A DNA stretch of 64,000 nucleotides from the NCBI RefSeq assembly GCF_024752025.1, contig NZ_JANTPU010000001.1:1116001-1180000 (forward strand), written 5' to 3'. The stretch's first letter is position 1, and the number at the start of each line of letters is the position of its first letter. A program made the translations under genes and the position numbers. This DNA is from Pseudidiomarina sp. CB1 (GTDB taxonomy: Bacteria > Pseudomonadota > Gammaproteobacteria > Enterobacterales > Alteromonadaceae). A model generated the notes under the pieces. It saw nothing but the letters and a program-made list of their open reading frames with translations. It ran no database searches and was not told the DNA's origin. Shown piece by piece: positions 8,416-17,683 of the stretch.

Positions 8416-10362
8416 CGAAAACTGACACTTGGTACCGCATTTGCGGCGATGGTCCTCGCTGCGGTCATTGCGCCTACGGCGCACACAAAAGAACCTGTCA
8501 AACAATACACAGTTGAAGACTTTTTCACCCACCCGGTTTATAACGGCGTTATCATTTCGCCGACGGGAAAATATTTCGCGATAAAATCAACCGAAGGCAT
8601 CAATGATGCAATTTTCGTATATGACCGCGAAGAGAAGAAAGTGGTCAGCAAGTTTGCGTTTGGGGAGTATCAACGTTTTTCCAATATACGTTGGGTCAAC
8701 AACGAAAGACTCATCTTCACTGGGCGTAAGTTTGTTGGCTACCTTGACGAGCGCGGCTCGCCACCAAGTTTATATGCAGCCAATGCCGATGGCTCGAACC
8801 GCCGCGAGTTAATTCGCTGGGGCAGCTCTGGCTGGACCTTTCTAAGTTCGCTCCCCAACGAAGAGGATTATATTCTCATTGGCAAACTATACGGTGGCGA
8901 AGATGGTATGTTCGCGCATAAATTAGATGTGAATGACGGTCGCACCTATTACCTGGATGATCAGCCCAAAGACCCAGGTCGACTGCTTGCCGACAATACT
9001 GGTACGTTGCGCGCGAGCTTTAACTATGAAGAAGACGAGGACGATGAATTTGGTAAAGGAACCTTCATACTAAACTACAAACCCTATGGTTCAGATGAAT
9101 GGAAAAAATACCATATGGAACAGTTCGATGAAGGAGGCACACTCAGTTTCATCGGGTTCTCTGGCGACAACCGCTATGCTTATGTGGCCGCTGACTTCGA
9201 AACAAAAACTCGTGCTTTGTATGAGTTCGATACCAAAACCGAAGAATTCGAGCAAGTTTACGTCAACCCTATCGCTGATGTCTCAAACATTATCTATGGT
9301 TCAGATGATAACCCTATTGCCGTTGAATCAATGCCTGGGGCGATTGAGCGTCATTACTTTGCAGACTCGAATGACGTAACGCTGCGTAAAAGCCTGACCG
9401 ACGCTTTTAACGGTGAGAACGTTTACGTGACAAGTACGACTGACAAAGGCGACTTAGCAGTCGTCCATGTCAGCTCAGATATAAACCCGGGCCAGTATTA
9501 CATTTTCAACCTCGATACGTTAGAAGCAAAATTTATTGCGTCGCCCTACCCGACGATCGACCCAAATGACATGGCCTCCGTGCAGCCGATTACGGTAACG
9601 GCGCGCGATGGACTTCAACTACATGGCTATCTAACCATCCCTAAAAACTATAACCAAGACCGCGACGGCGCACTCCCTACTATCGTGAACGTGCATGGTG
9701 GCCCTCATGGCCCGCGCGACACTTGGGGATTCAGTCCTGAGAATCAGTTTTTCGCCAATCGCGGTTATGCAGTTCTGCAAATTAACTTTCGTGGCTCGGG
9801 CGGCTATGGTGACGAATTCGAGGAAGCTGGCTACCGTAAATGGGGCCGTGAAATGCAAAATGACGTAACGGATGCCACTTTGTGGGCAATCGAACAAGGG
9901 TACGCTGACAGCGACCGCATTTGTATCTATGGTGGCAGCTACGGTGGTTATGCTTCGCTGATGGGAGTAATTCGGGAACCTGACTTGTATCAATGCTCGG
10001 TGGGTTATGTCGGCGTCTACAGTCTGCCGGTCATGAAAAGCTCGGGCGATATCCCTAGAAGTCGCAGTGGCCGCAAGTACCTCGACCATGTCTTAGGGAC
10101 TGACGAGGAGGTCTTGAAGGCGAATTCACCAGCTGAGAATGTTGATAAGATCAAAGTCCCACTTTACATTGTGCATGGTACTGAAGACGTACGTGTGCCG
10201 ATGGAGCAGTATAAGGCACTCACTGAGGCCCTTGAAAAGGAAGGAATCCCCTATCAATCGATGCTGAAAGCAGAAGGCCACGGCTATCAAATTGAAGAAA
10301 ATCGCTACGAGCTCTATGAAAGCTTAGAAGCGTTTTTCAATAAACATATTGGCGCTGAATAG
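8413..10362 (+). CDS. Secreted S9 family prolyl oligopeptidase-like peptidase (first of three)
   Basis: Alpha/beta-hydrolase serine peptidase predicted to cut short peptides in the periplasm or outside the cell. Start chosen at TTG 8413, 7 bases after AAGGGGGGAG, giving RKLTLGTAFAAMVLAAVIAP, a clear signal peptide; the longer ORF from 8281 begins in the rpsT terminator. 649 aa: signal peptide 1-24, beta-propeller about 35-400, then the peptidase domain. The nucleophile is in YGGSYGGYASL, the Asp in VHGTEDVRVP and the His in AEGHGYQ. The oxyanion region NVHGGPHGPRD and FRGSGGYGDEF match the acylaminoacyl/dipeptidyl peptidase branch. Two similar enzymes lie at 17684 and 25221, near TonB-dependent receptors, which suggests a peptide-use system. 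Confidence 0.92.
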   Translation: MRKLTLGTAFAAMVLAAVIAPTAHTKEPVKQYTVEDFFTHPVYNGVIISPTGKYFAIKSTEGINDAIFVYDREEKKVVSKFAFGEYQRFSNIRWVNNERLIFTGRKFVGYLDERGSPPSLYAANADGSNRRELIRWGSSGWTFLSSLPNEEDYILIGKLYGGEDGMFAHKLDVNDGRTYYLDDQPKDPGRLLADNTGTLRASFNYEEDEDDEFGKGTFILNYKPYGSDEWKKYHMEQFDEGGTLSFIGFSGDNRYAYVAADFETKTRALYEFDTKTEEFEQVYVNPIADVSNIIYGSDDNPIAVESMPGAIERHYFADSNDVTLRKSLTDAFNGENVYVTSTTDKGDLAVVHVSSDINPGQYYIFNLDTLEAKFIASPYPTIDPNDMASVQPITVTARDGLQLHGYLTIPKNYNQDRDGALPTIVNVHGGPHGPRDTWGFSPENQFFANRGYAVLQINFRGSGGYGDEFEEAGYRKWGREMQNDVTDATLWAIEQGYADSDRICIYGGSYGGYASLMGVIREPDLYQCSVGYVGVYSLPVMKSSGDIPRSRSGRKYLDHVLGTDEEVLKANSPAENVDKIKVPLYIVHGTEDVRVPMEQYKALTEALEKEGIPYQSMLKAEGHGYQIEENRYELYESLEAFFNKHIGAE

Positions 10363-10388
10363 CCTTCAGCGCCGCGCGAATTCAACGG

Positions 10389-10465
10389 GTCTCCGTAGCT
10401 CAGCTGGATAGAGCAGCCCCCTCCTAAGGGGCAGGTCGCAGGTTCGACTCCTGCCGGGGACGCCA
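10389..10465 (+). tRNA. tRNA-Arg (anticodon CCT)
   Basis: 77-base cloverleaf. Acceptor arms GTCTCCG / CGGGGAC with one G-T pair; D arm GCTCAGCTGGATAGAGC; anticodon stem GCCCC / GGGGC with loop CTCCTAA, so the anticodon is CCT, reading the rare Arg codon AGG; T arm GCAGGTTCGACTCCTGC; genome-encoded 3' CCA. It lies alone between the S9 peptidase and a methyltransferase gene. tRNA genes can be integration sites, but I see no integrase or att repeat beside it. Confidence 0.97.
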
Positions 10466-10498
10466 TCACTTTTTCAGCGAGACAAACGAGGAGTAAAA

Positions 10499-11473
10499 AT
10501 GGAACATTGGTCGAAGTATTGGCATCACCAAGGTGTGCTCAATAGCTTCGCCGAGGGTGACGCAAACAGCGGTTACACCGGCGATTTAAAAAAGTTCTGG
10601 GAACAGCACATCAAGACGTTACCGCACGGCGCAACCATCGTTGATCTTGGTACGGGCAACGGGGCATTAGCCATGCTCGCTCATGACTTCGGCGTGACAC
10701 ATCAGAAAGACTTCATCGTGCATGGGATCGACGCAGCAAAAATCGATCCGCCACAGCAATTTTCGAAGTCGCCAGCCCTTGCTAAAAAGCTAAAAAAAAT
10801 CACTTTCCATAGTGAAACGCCCATCGAAAGATCGCCGTTCAACGAAGCAAGTGTTGACGCGTTCGTTGCACAATTCGCCCTCGAGTATGGGCAGCGTGAT
10901 GAAGCGCTCAAAGCAACGCTGAAGAGCCTAAAGGACAATGGCCAGCTCATCGCTGTCATGCATCACCACGACAGTAAGCTGGTGAAAGACTCCAAAGTGG
11001 GGTTTACCGTGTTGACCTCTATTTTAGAGGAATCACCGCTGTTTCAACAAAGTGACATGCTACTCGACCTGGCAGCACAAGCCGTTCCGCAACTTGGAGC
11101 TGAGGGCTGGGCAAACTATCCCCATAATAAAATCCTTACACGTACCGTTCAGTGGACGATGAAGACGCTACAAGAAAAATACGCTAAGCCGGCAGAACTG
11201 AATTATGTGAATGATGTGGTTCGTCGAATTGCTCGCATCTTTGAGGCTATGAATGCGGACAATATACAAGAGAGTAGAAACCGCCTCGCGCATCAGTATC
11301 ACTTGCTCAATGACCATCGTTTGCGTTTGAAAGATCAACTAGATGCCGCTCTCACCAAAAAAGACGCAAGTGCATACGTGAAAGCGAGTGAAAAGCTCGG
11401 TGTGAAGGCTGAGCTCGATGTTCTTGAAATTGATGGTTCCCCCTTTGGCTGGACCCTTTCTCTAACTAAATAA
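10499..11473 (+). CDS. Class I SAM-dependent methyltransferase, substrate unknown
   Basis: 324-aa cytoplasmic protein with a Rossmann-type methyltransferase core. Motif I is ATIVDLGTGNGALAML, an acidic residue follows in HGIDAAKIDPP, and motif IV-like sequence is seen in VDAFVAQFALEYGQRD. The C-terminal third is helical and charged (AHQYHLLNDHRLRLKDQLDAA) and may give substrate specificity. The start ATG has GAGGAG upstream. It stands alone between tRNA-Arg and its own terminator, so context gives no clue to substrate. The general class is certain; small molecule, protein or RNA substrate cannot be told. Confidence 0.85.
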   Translation: MEHWSKYWHHQGVLNSFAEGDANSGYTGDLKKFWEQHIKTLPHGATIVDLGTGNGALAMLAHDFGVTHQKDFIVHGIDAAKIDPPQQFSKSPALAKKLKKITFHSETPIERSPFNEASVDAFVAQFALEYGQRDEALKATLKSLKDNGQLIAVMHHHDSKLVKDSKVGFTVLTSILEESPLFQQSDMLLDLAAQAVPQLGAEGWANYPHNKILTRTVQWTMKTLQEKYAKPAELNYVNDVVRRIARIFEAMNADNIQESRNRLAHQYHLLNDHRLRLKDQLDAALTKKDASAYVKASEKLGVKAELDVLEIDGSPFGWTLSLTK

Positions 11474-11495
11474 TTTCTTCATTTTTCGCAATATC

Positions 11496-11524
11496 AAAAA
11501 GCCGCAAACAGTGCGGCTTTTTTT
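11496..11524 (+). terminator. Intrinsic terminator of the methyltransferase gene
   Basis: AAAAAGCCGCA - AACAG - TGCGGCTTTTTTT, 22 bases after the stop codon. Confidence 0.9.
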
Positions 11525-11556
11525 GTATCTGTCTTTCGCTTCGGAAAGCATTAAAA

Positions 11557-11580
11557 AAACGGGACCCGAAGGTCCCGTTT
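11557..11580 (-). terminator. Intrinsic terminator of the second TonB-dependent receptor gene
   Basis: AAACGGGACC - CGAA - GGTCCCGTTT, with a poly-A tract on the plus strand that becomes the T run on the minus strand. It lies 30 bases beyond the receptor stop codon at 11610. Confidence 0.88.
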
Positions 11581-11609
11581 ATCATTACGTTATGTAACTA
11601 ACTTCTAGC

Positions 11610-14294
11610 TTAGAAGTTTTGTTGGAAACGTACATAGTAGACACGACCCCAGCCGTTGTATAGGCCGTAGTTGTAGTCACGACCACCGAATGGTTCAAGC
11701 GTAGGAAGTTTTTCAAACGCGTTTTGAACACCAACAGTGAATTTGTTATCCCACTGAGTATCGTATGATACTTGGATGTCATGAGTGATCCACGTGCCTA
11801 AGTGACCTGTACGGCTTACACCGTCAGCGCCATCTGGGTCAGCACTAACGTCAGTATACTGGTCGCCAATCATGTTGATATTGTAGGCAACAGTCAGGTC
11901 GTTAAGCGTGTAAGTGTTAGTGAACACACCGCGCTGACGTGGTGTACCTGGGTCACGAGTGATGTTACGACCGCCATCAACTGAGTAGTCGAGGATGTGG
12001 CTCAACTGGAAGTTGTTGGTTAATGCACCAAAATCACCGAAGTCCCAGTTTGCACGAAGGTTAAAGTCGATACCGCTAGTCTCAAGCGTACCCTCGTTAC
12101 CGAAGCCTGCGTCGATGCGAGTAATTACGCCGTCAGCGTTACGAGTTACACCAAGACCTGGAGGAATTGGGTCGCCCGCTTTTTCACGGTTGATCAACGT
12201 TTGTGAACCAAATGAACGGATACGCTCTTCGATTTCGATGTTGTAGTAATCGACAGCGAAGCTAATGTCTTCTGTTACGTTCATCGCTAAACCAGTTGCG
12301 AACTGTTTAGACTGCTCAGCACCCAAATCTGGGTTAGCAATGTAGTACGCACTGATTTGACATGGTTGATTTGGATCACCAACAAGTACTGAACAGGTTT
12401 CAGGGTCGTTAACTGAATCAGCAGAGAACGAAGTCTTCTGAGTCAAGATATCCAATGATGGTGCACGGAAACCTTCACCGTATGAACCACGCCAGATGAT
12501 ATCGTCAGTGACAGACCAACGGAAGCTTACTTTAGGAGCAAAGTTGCCACCGAAGTCAGAGTAACGGTCATAACGGCCAGCGAAGTTCAATTCGAAGTCA
12601 TAAGTTACTGGAACCAATACCTCGAAGAATGCCGCGTTTACAGTACGACCACCACCAGCAGAGTTACCTGCTGAACCACCAACTAAGCCAGCTTCTGACT
12701 GTGAGTCATATTGGTCAGTGTAACTTTCTGAGCGGTGTTCGAAACCGATGAAGCCTTGAACCATACCAGCATCAGTTGATGCGATATCGAATGCAGTGTT
12801 CGCATAGTACTCATCGATGTCGAAGTTAGAGATACGTGAAGTCGTTACAACACCAGCAGCTAGTACGCTGTCAGGGTTTTCGGTTGGGTTCTGGATATCA
12901 TAACCGAAGCGGCAGTTTGCAGGGTCGAAACTGCCATCTGAACAATAACCTGGGTTAAAGTCGTTGATGTTGCCCCAAGCTGTGTTTGCTGCAAGGTAGC
13001 CATTACCGATTTCAGTGGTGTTGTTGCGAACACGGCGATAACCGAAGTCAACAACCATGTCACCGATGTTACCTTCGAAACCAAGCAACAAGTCTTTGTT
13101 TTTGTTGGTTACGGTAGTATCACGGTTACCCATCGCTGCGAAACGGTGCCACAGGTGTACTGGACGATTTTCGCCTACATAGTCTGGGTCAAATGCAACC
13201 GCGTTAGGGTTGTTTGGATCATAGAACCATGCGTCTGGGTTTGTCGGGTTGTTGTAGCTATCAGCAGGGGTATCTAATGAACCACCGTAGTAGAAGTTTG
13301 AATCTGGTGCTGGAGCGTAACGACCAAACGACTCGGTTTCAGCAACGCTAGCGTTCGCGTAGAATTTCCAGTCCGCATTGATTTGGTGCTCACCTTTCAA
13401 GAACAAAGATTCGTTCGCTGATGATGCTTCGTTCGCGTTAGTCGCGTTGAAGTTATAGCGGCAAAGGTCGCCCTGCTTGTAGAAGTTCTCAGACTCACAA
13501 GCACCTGGAATGCCTTGGAAGTTGAATGGTTCGTCAAGCGGGTAGTAGTTCGCACTGAAGATTGACGCGCCTGGAGTTACCCACGGGTAAGCGTTTTCGA
13601 ATACGATGTCACGCTTGTTCCAAGATACACCACCTAACAAAGAAGTGTTTGCATCAGAAGAACCGAACAAGACACTACCGTTTTCGCGGTCACCGCCTTC
13701 GCGTGGCACAGATACTTCACCCTGACCCAAGGTGATTTGAGCACCGTTGTAGTCTTTACGAGTGATAACGTTGATTACACCACCGATTGCGTCAGAACCG
13801 TAGATTGCAGATGCACCGTCAGACAAGATTTCGATACGCTCTACAGCACCCAATGGGATAGCGTTCAAATCTTGGCTAGAACCGGTAGATGGAGACATGG
13901 TCAAACGACGGCCGTCAACGAGGACGAGTGAACGTGATGCACCCAAACCACGCAAGTCAACCTGAGAAACACCCTGTGCAGAGCTACCAGATTGAGGACG
14001 GAATGAACCGGTTGTGTTGAAAGTTGTGTTACGAACGATGTCAGCAACAGAGATATCACCTGAAAGGTCGATAGCTTCACGGTCGATAACTGTTACCGGA
14101 ACTGCACCTTCCATATCGGTACGCTGGATACGCGAACCTGTTACTTGAATACGCTCTTGCGCTTCTTCTTGTGCTTGCTCTTCATCTTCTTCTTGTTGGT
14201 CTTGCGCCATTGCTGCACCTGACAAAGCAAGTGAGGCACCACCAAACATAAGAGCTAAGCGGATCGACTTAGCTAATTTGTTATTAGTATACAT
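11610..14294 (-). CDS. TonB-dependent outer-membrane receptor (second of four)
   Basis: About 894 aa. Start chosen at ATG 14294 (MYTNNKLAKS), just after GGGAGAAG; a GTG six codons upstream is less likely. Signal peptide ends at AAMAQ. An acidic Gln/Glu linker (DQQEEDEEQAQEEAQE) leads to RIQVTGSRIQRTDM. The plug shows IPLGAVERIEILSDGASAIY and GGVINVITRKDY. The barrel ends GRVYYVRFQQNF with terminal Phe. It has paired Cys residues in long extracellular loops (for example around PGACESENFYKQGDLC). It is divergent from the third receptor over a 447-base shared upstream region. Codon use is noticeably biased (GAA, GGT, CGT), which suggests high expression. Substrate unknown; peptides are a guess from the neighbouring peptidases. 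Confidence 0.93.
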   Translation of the reverse strand: MYTNNKLAKSIRLALMFGGASLALSGAAMAQDQQEEDEEQAQEEAQERIQVTGSRIQRTDMEGAVPVTVIDREAIDLSGDISVADIVRNTTFNTTGSFRPQSGSSAQGVSQVDLRGLGASRSLVLVDGRRLTMSPSTGSSQDLNAIPLGAVERIEILSDGASAIYGSDAIGGVINVITRKDYNGAQITLGQGEVSVPREGGDRENGSVLFGSSDANTSLLGGVSWNKRDIVFENAYPWVTPGASIFSANYYPLDEPFNFQGIPGACESENFYKQGDLCRYNFNATNANEASSANESLFLKGEHQINADWKFYANASVAETESFGRYAPAPDSNFYYGGSLDTPADSYNNPTNPDAWFYDPNNPNAVAFDPDYVGENRPVHLWHRFAAMGNRDTTVTNKNKDLLLGFEGNIGDMVVDFGYRRVRNNTTEIGNGYLAANTAWGNINDFNPGYCSDGSFDPANCRFGYDIQNPTENPDSVLAAGVVTTSRISNFDIDEYYANTAFDIASTDAGMVQGFIGFEHRSESYTDQYDSQSEAGLVGGSAGNSAGGGRTVNAAFFEVLVPVTYDFELNFAGRYDRYSDFGGNFAPKVSFRWSVTDDIIWRGSYGEGFRAPSLDILTQKTSFSADSVNDPETCSVLVGDPNQPCQISAYYIANPDLGAEQSKQFATGLAMNVTEDISFAVDYYNIEIEERIRSFGSQTLINREKAGDPIPPGLGVTRNADGVITRIDAGFGNEGTLETSGIDFNLRANWDFGDFGALTNNFQLSHILDYSVDGGRNITRDPGTPRQRGVFTNTYTLNDLTVAYNINMIGDQYTDVSADPDGADGVSRTGHLGTWITHDIQVSYDTQWDNKFTVGVQNAFEKLPTLEPFGGRDYNYGLYNGWGRVYYVRFQQNF

Positions 14295-14741
14295 ATCTTC
14301 TCCCTGGATCACTTCTTAGAGTGATGACTAGTTTGAACAGGCAAATAGTTCGACTAAATGCAAGTTGTGGACATAGCAAAAAACGTGATGAACTTTACGT
14401 TTTTTAACTTGTCCTTGCCCGATACTAATCAAAAAAAACCGATTCGGCAACATAGAATCCGCCAAAAAATGAGCATTTGTGGTGTTTTTCTGCACGTCTG
14501 TTGTAGAAATATCTTTACTTGCTCTTGAATACATCAACACAAAAACTACAACTTTTTGAACTAGCGTTGATTTTTCTCTTCTCTAACACCGCTACACCCC
14601 TCTCATTGAGGACATTCTCAACTCAATTGCGAGATTTATCACTTAACCTGCGCGGTGCTGCACTTACCCCCTAGTTTGCCTGTTGCTCTACCGATTTTCG
14701 GCGAGCAACTTACAACTAAATTATCCTAGGGAGTTTCCGCA
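14295..14741. other. Divergent regulatory region between two receptor genes
   Basis: 447 AT-rich bases between oppositely oriented receptor genes; no ORF with coding character. It must hold both promoters. I note CTAGTTTGAACAGGCA (14328-14343), whose reverse complement recurs with one inserted base upstream of the fourth receptor (30323-30339). No sure promoter boxes are called. Confidence 0.5.
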
Positions 14742-17624
14742 ATGATGCAAAAATCCTACCTTGCTCATTCAGTGCAGGCAGCTTTAGCTATTGCACTGCT
14801 TAGTGCAATGCCGATGGCAGCCATGGCGCAAGACACGAGCACTGATACACAAGCAGAAGAAAAAGCTGATGAGCGTATTCAGGTGACCGGTTCGCGTATT
14901 CCACAATCTACTAACGTCGTAAGCTCAAGCCCAGTCTCACAGGTTACCGCTGAAGAATTTGATTTCTCGGGTACCGTGCGTACCGAAGACTTAGTGAACG
15001 ACTTGCCACAGGTGTTTCCTGGGCAAGCCTCGACCGATACTAATGGCGCTACCGGTACCGCAACGATTTCGTTACGCGGTTTGGGCTCGTATCGCACGCT
15101 AGCCCTCGTCAATGGCCGCCGTATGGTCATGGGTTCACCCGCCCAAGCTGGTATTGCTGCCGACCTTAACCAAATTCCAGCCGCTTTGATTAAAAACGTC
15201 GAACTTCTAACCGGTGGTGCTTCGGCCACTTACGGTTCAGACGCAATCGCCGGTGTCGTTAACTTCATCATGGAAGATGAATTTGAAGGCGTGAAATTTG
15301 GTTACCAGAACAGCTTCTACCAGCACAATAACGATAATAACGGAGAAGCTGCACAAGCCAATTTAGATGCAGGTTTCCCGCTACCTGACAGCAATGTGAC
15401 CGACGGTCACATGAACGATTACTCATTGATCATGGGCGCAAACTCAGCCGATGGTCGTGGTAATGTGACTGTGTATGCGACCTACCGTGACATCCAAGGC
15501 ATCACCCAGAATAACCGCGAGAGCAGTTCTTGTGCCCTAGCCGGAGTCCCGGGTGATTGGAGCTGTTCAGGTTCGTCAACAATTCCAGACGGCCTATGGT
15601 TAGTTGGTAGCGACGCCTTGGTTAACGAAGGTGGCGAGCTTATCCCTTACGATGGCCGTGCCTACAACTATGCACCACTTAACTACTTTCAGCGCCCTGA
15701 CACGCGTACAACTTTAGGCGGTTTTGCCAAGTACTATGTGAACGAACACGCCGAGTTCTTCGCCGAAGTCGGTTACATGAAAGACCACAGCTTGGCGCAA
15801 ATTGCCCAGTCAGGCTCGTTCTTCTTGGACGTAAACTTCAACTGTAGCAACCCGCTGCTCACCGATTCACAATTCCAAACCATGTGTGCGGATCGTGGTT
15901 ACGGCACTGACGATAGCTTCACCGCTACTTTCGCTAAGCGTAACGTCGAAGGTGGCCCACGCTATGCTGACCTACAACATATCTCGCATCGCATGGTCAC
16001 AGGTGTGCGCGGCGAAATCACCCGTGATTGGACCTATGACGTGTCATTCAACGTTGGTGACGTGGCCTACACCGAGGTTTATCAAAATGACATGAGCAAC
16101 ACTGCGATTGTTCGTGCTCTAGATATTGTCGCCGATCCAGAAACCGGTGAAGCGGTTTGTCGTTCTGCTTTGCAGGGGCTCGATCCTTCTTGTGTGCCTT
16201 GGAACGTTTTCCAACCTAACGGCATTACTGATGAACAGTTGGATTACTTGACCTTACCGCTGTATGCCAAAGGCGAAACGCAGTTGCGTGAATTCAATGC
16301 TTACACCGTTGGTGACTTAAGCATGAGCGACTTTAAATCTCCTTGGGCCTACATGGGACCATCGGTCTTGTTCGGTTACACGCACCGCAGCGAAGCCATG
16401 CGCTACGAGCCTGACTCTGCGTTCCGCAGCGGCGACGGTGCCGGCCAAGGTGGTCCATCGGTACCAGTGAACGGCGACTTAAGTGTCGACGAGCTCTACA
16501 CCGAAGTACAGCTGCCATTAGTTGAAGACGCTGCTTTTGCAGATAGTATGGTCGTTGATCTTGGCTATCGTTACTCTGACTACTCAACCGGTATCACTAC
16601 CGATACCTATAAGCTCGCCTTAGGTTGGGACGTCAACGATACCGTGAAGATTCGTGCTAGCTTCCAGAGCGCTATGCGCCACGCTAACATTCGCGAACTC
16701 TTCCGTCCGCAAGGTTTGAACTTGTTCAACATGGACGAAGATCCATGCGCTGGCACCAACCCATCTGCAACCTTCGAACAGTGTGCACGCACTGGCGTTA
16801 CCGCAGAGCAGTACGGTCAAATCTTCGACAACCCAGCCGGTCAGTACAACTACATGCAAGGTGGTAACCCGCAGCTGCGTCCTGAAACTTCAGAAACCAG
16901 GTCTGTTGGTTTCGTCTGGCGTCCACACTGGGACAACGACTTTGACTTCTCAGTCGATTACTTCGACATCGACGTTGAAGACGCAGTTGGCATCGTTGAC
17001 CCAGAGTATGCCCTTGACCAGTGTCTAACAACTGGTGCAGATGCGTACTGCTCACTTATCGTGCGTAACTCAAATGGTTCCATTTGGCAGGGTTCTGAAG
17101 GGTATATCGCTGCGACCAACACCAACATCGGCTATTTGCGTCGCACCGGTATCGACATCAACTCAAACTACCAGATCCGTCTAGAAGACATGGGTCGCGT
17201 GAAGTTTAACTTCGTGGGTACCTACTTCATGAACTTTGATGAGTTGCCACAGCCTGGTTCAGACTTGATTGAGTGCGCTGGGAAGTGGGGCGGTAGTTGT
17301 GGTTCACCCAACCCAGAGTGGCAGCACAACTTACGTAGCACTTGGATCACGCCATGGGATATCACCATGTCAGCCAACTGGCGTCACCTTGGTGGTGCTG
17401 AAGACGTTAACGGTGCACAAAACCTAGCGTCTGAAAACTACCTCGACCTAACGGCACAATTTATGGTTAACGAAGGCGGTCGCTTCAGTGTAGGTATCAA
17501 CAACGTGTTTGATAACGACGCGCCACTCATCGCAGGCCGAAATGCCGACAACGGTAACACCTTCCCATCGTTCTACGATGCTCTAGGTCGTTACTTCTTC
17601 GCTGGCTTTGAATACAAGTTCTAA
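14742..17624 (+). CDS. TonB-dependent outer-membrane receptor (third of four)
   Basis: 960 aa. Signal peptide MMQKSYLAHSVQAALAIALL ending near AMAQ, then an acidic linker and ERIQVTGSRIPQ. The plug contains LRGLGSYRTLALVNGRRMV and IKNVELLTGGASATYGSD. The barrel ends FFAGFEYKF with the aromatic last residue needed for assembly. The start has AGGGAG 8 bases upstream. It is followed by a bidirectional terminator and a convergent S9 peptidase gene. The plug and the GSRI linker place it in the same broad receptor family as the other three, but the barrels differ enough that they probably take different ligands. Confidence 0.93.
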   Translation: MMQKSYLAHSVQAALAIALLSAMPMAAMAQDTSTDTQAEEKADERIQVTGSRIPQSTNVVSSSPVSQVTAEEFDFSGTVRTEDLVNDLPQVFPGQASTDTNGATGTATISLRGLGSYRTLALVNGRRMVMGSPAQAGIAADLNQIPAALIKNVELLTGGASATYGSDAIAGVVNFIMEDEFEGVKFGYQNSFYQHNNDNNGEAAQANLDAGFPLPDSNVTDGHMNDYSLIMGANSADGRGNVTVYATYRDIQGITQNNRESSSCALAGVPGDWSCSGSSTIPDGLWLVGSDALVNEGGELIPYDGRAYNYAPLNYFQRPDTRTTLGGFAKYYVNEHAEFFAEVGYMKDHSLAQIAQSGSFFLDVNFNCSNPLLTDSQFQTMCADRGYGTDDSFTATFAKRNVEGGPRYADLQHISHRMVTGVRGEITRDWTYDVSFNVGDVAYTEVYQNDMSNTAIVRALDIVADPETGEAVCRSALQGLDPSCVPWNVFQPNGITDEQLDYLTLPLYAKGETQLREFNAYTVGDLSMSDFKSPWAYMGPSVLFGYTHRSEAMRYEPDSAFRSGDGAGQGGPSVPVNGDLSVDELYTEVQLPLVEDAAFADSMVVDLGYRYSDYSTGITTDTYKLALGWDVNDTVKIRASFQSAMRHANIRELFRPQGLNLFNMDEDPCAGTNPSATFEQCARTGVTAEQYGQIFDNPAGQYNYMQGGNPQLRPETSETRSVGFVWRPHWDNDFDFSVDYFDIDVEDAVGIVDPEYALDQCLTTGADAYCSLIVRNSNGSIWQGSEGYIAATNTNIGYLRRTGIDINSNYQIRLEDMGRVKFNFVGTYFMNFDELPQPGSDLIECAGKWGGSCGSPNPEWQHNLRSTWITPWDITMSANWRHLGGAEDVNGAQNLASENYLDLTAQFMVNEGGRFSVGINNVFDNDAPLIAGRNADNGNTFPSFYDALGRYFFAGFEYKF

Positions 17625-17646
17625 GCTTGCTTAACGGTAAAAGTCA

Positions 17647-17670
17647 AAGCCCCGCACTCTAGCGGGGCTT
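17647..17670. terminator. Bidirectional terminator between convergent receptor and peptidase genes
   Basis: AAGCCCCGC - ACTCTA - GCGGGGCTT followed by TCTTTT on the plus strand and by T-rich sequence on the minus strand. It lies in the 59-base gap between two converging genes and can serve both. Confidence 0.8.
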
Positions 17671-17683
17671 CTTTTGTCCAGAC

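Noticed and set aside
10389-10465. tRNA-Arg as an integration site for an island
   Set aside because: No integrase, no repeat of the tRNA 3' end and no change of gene type beside it.
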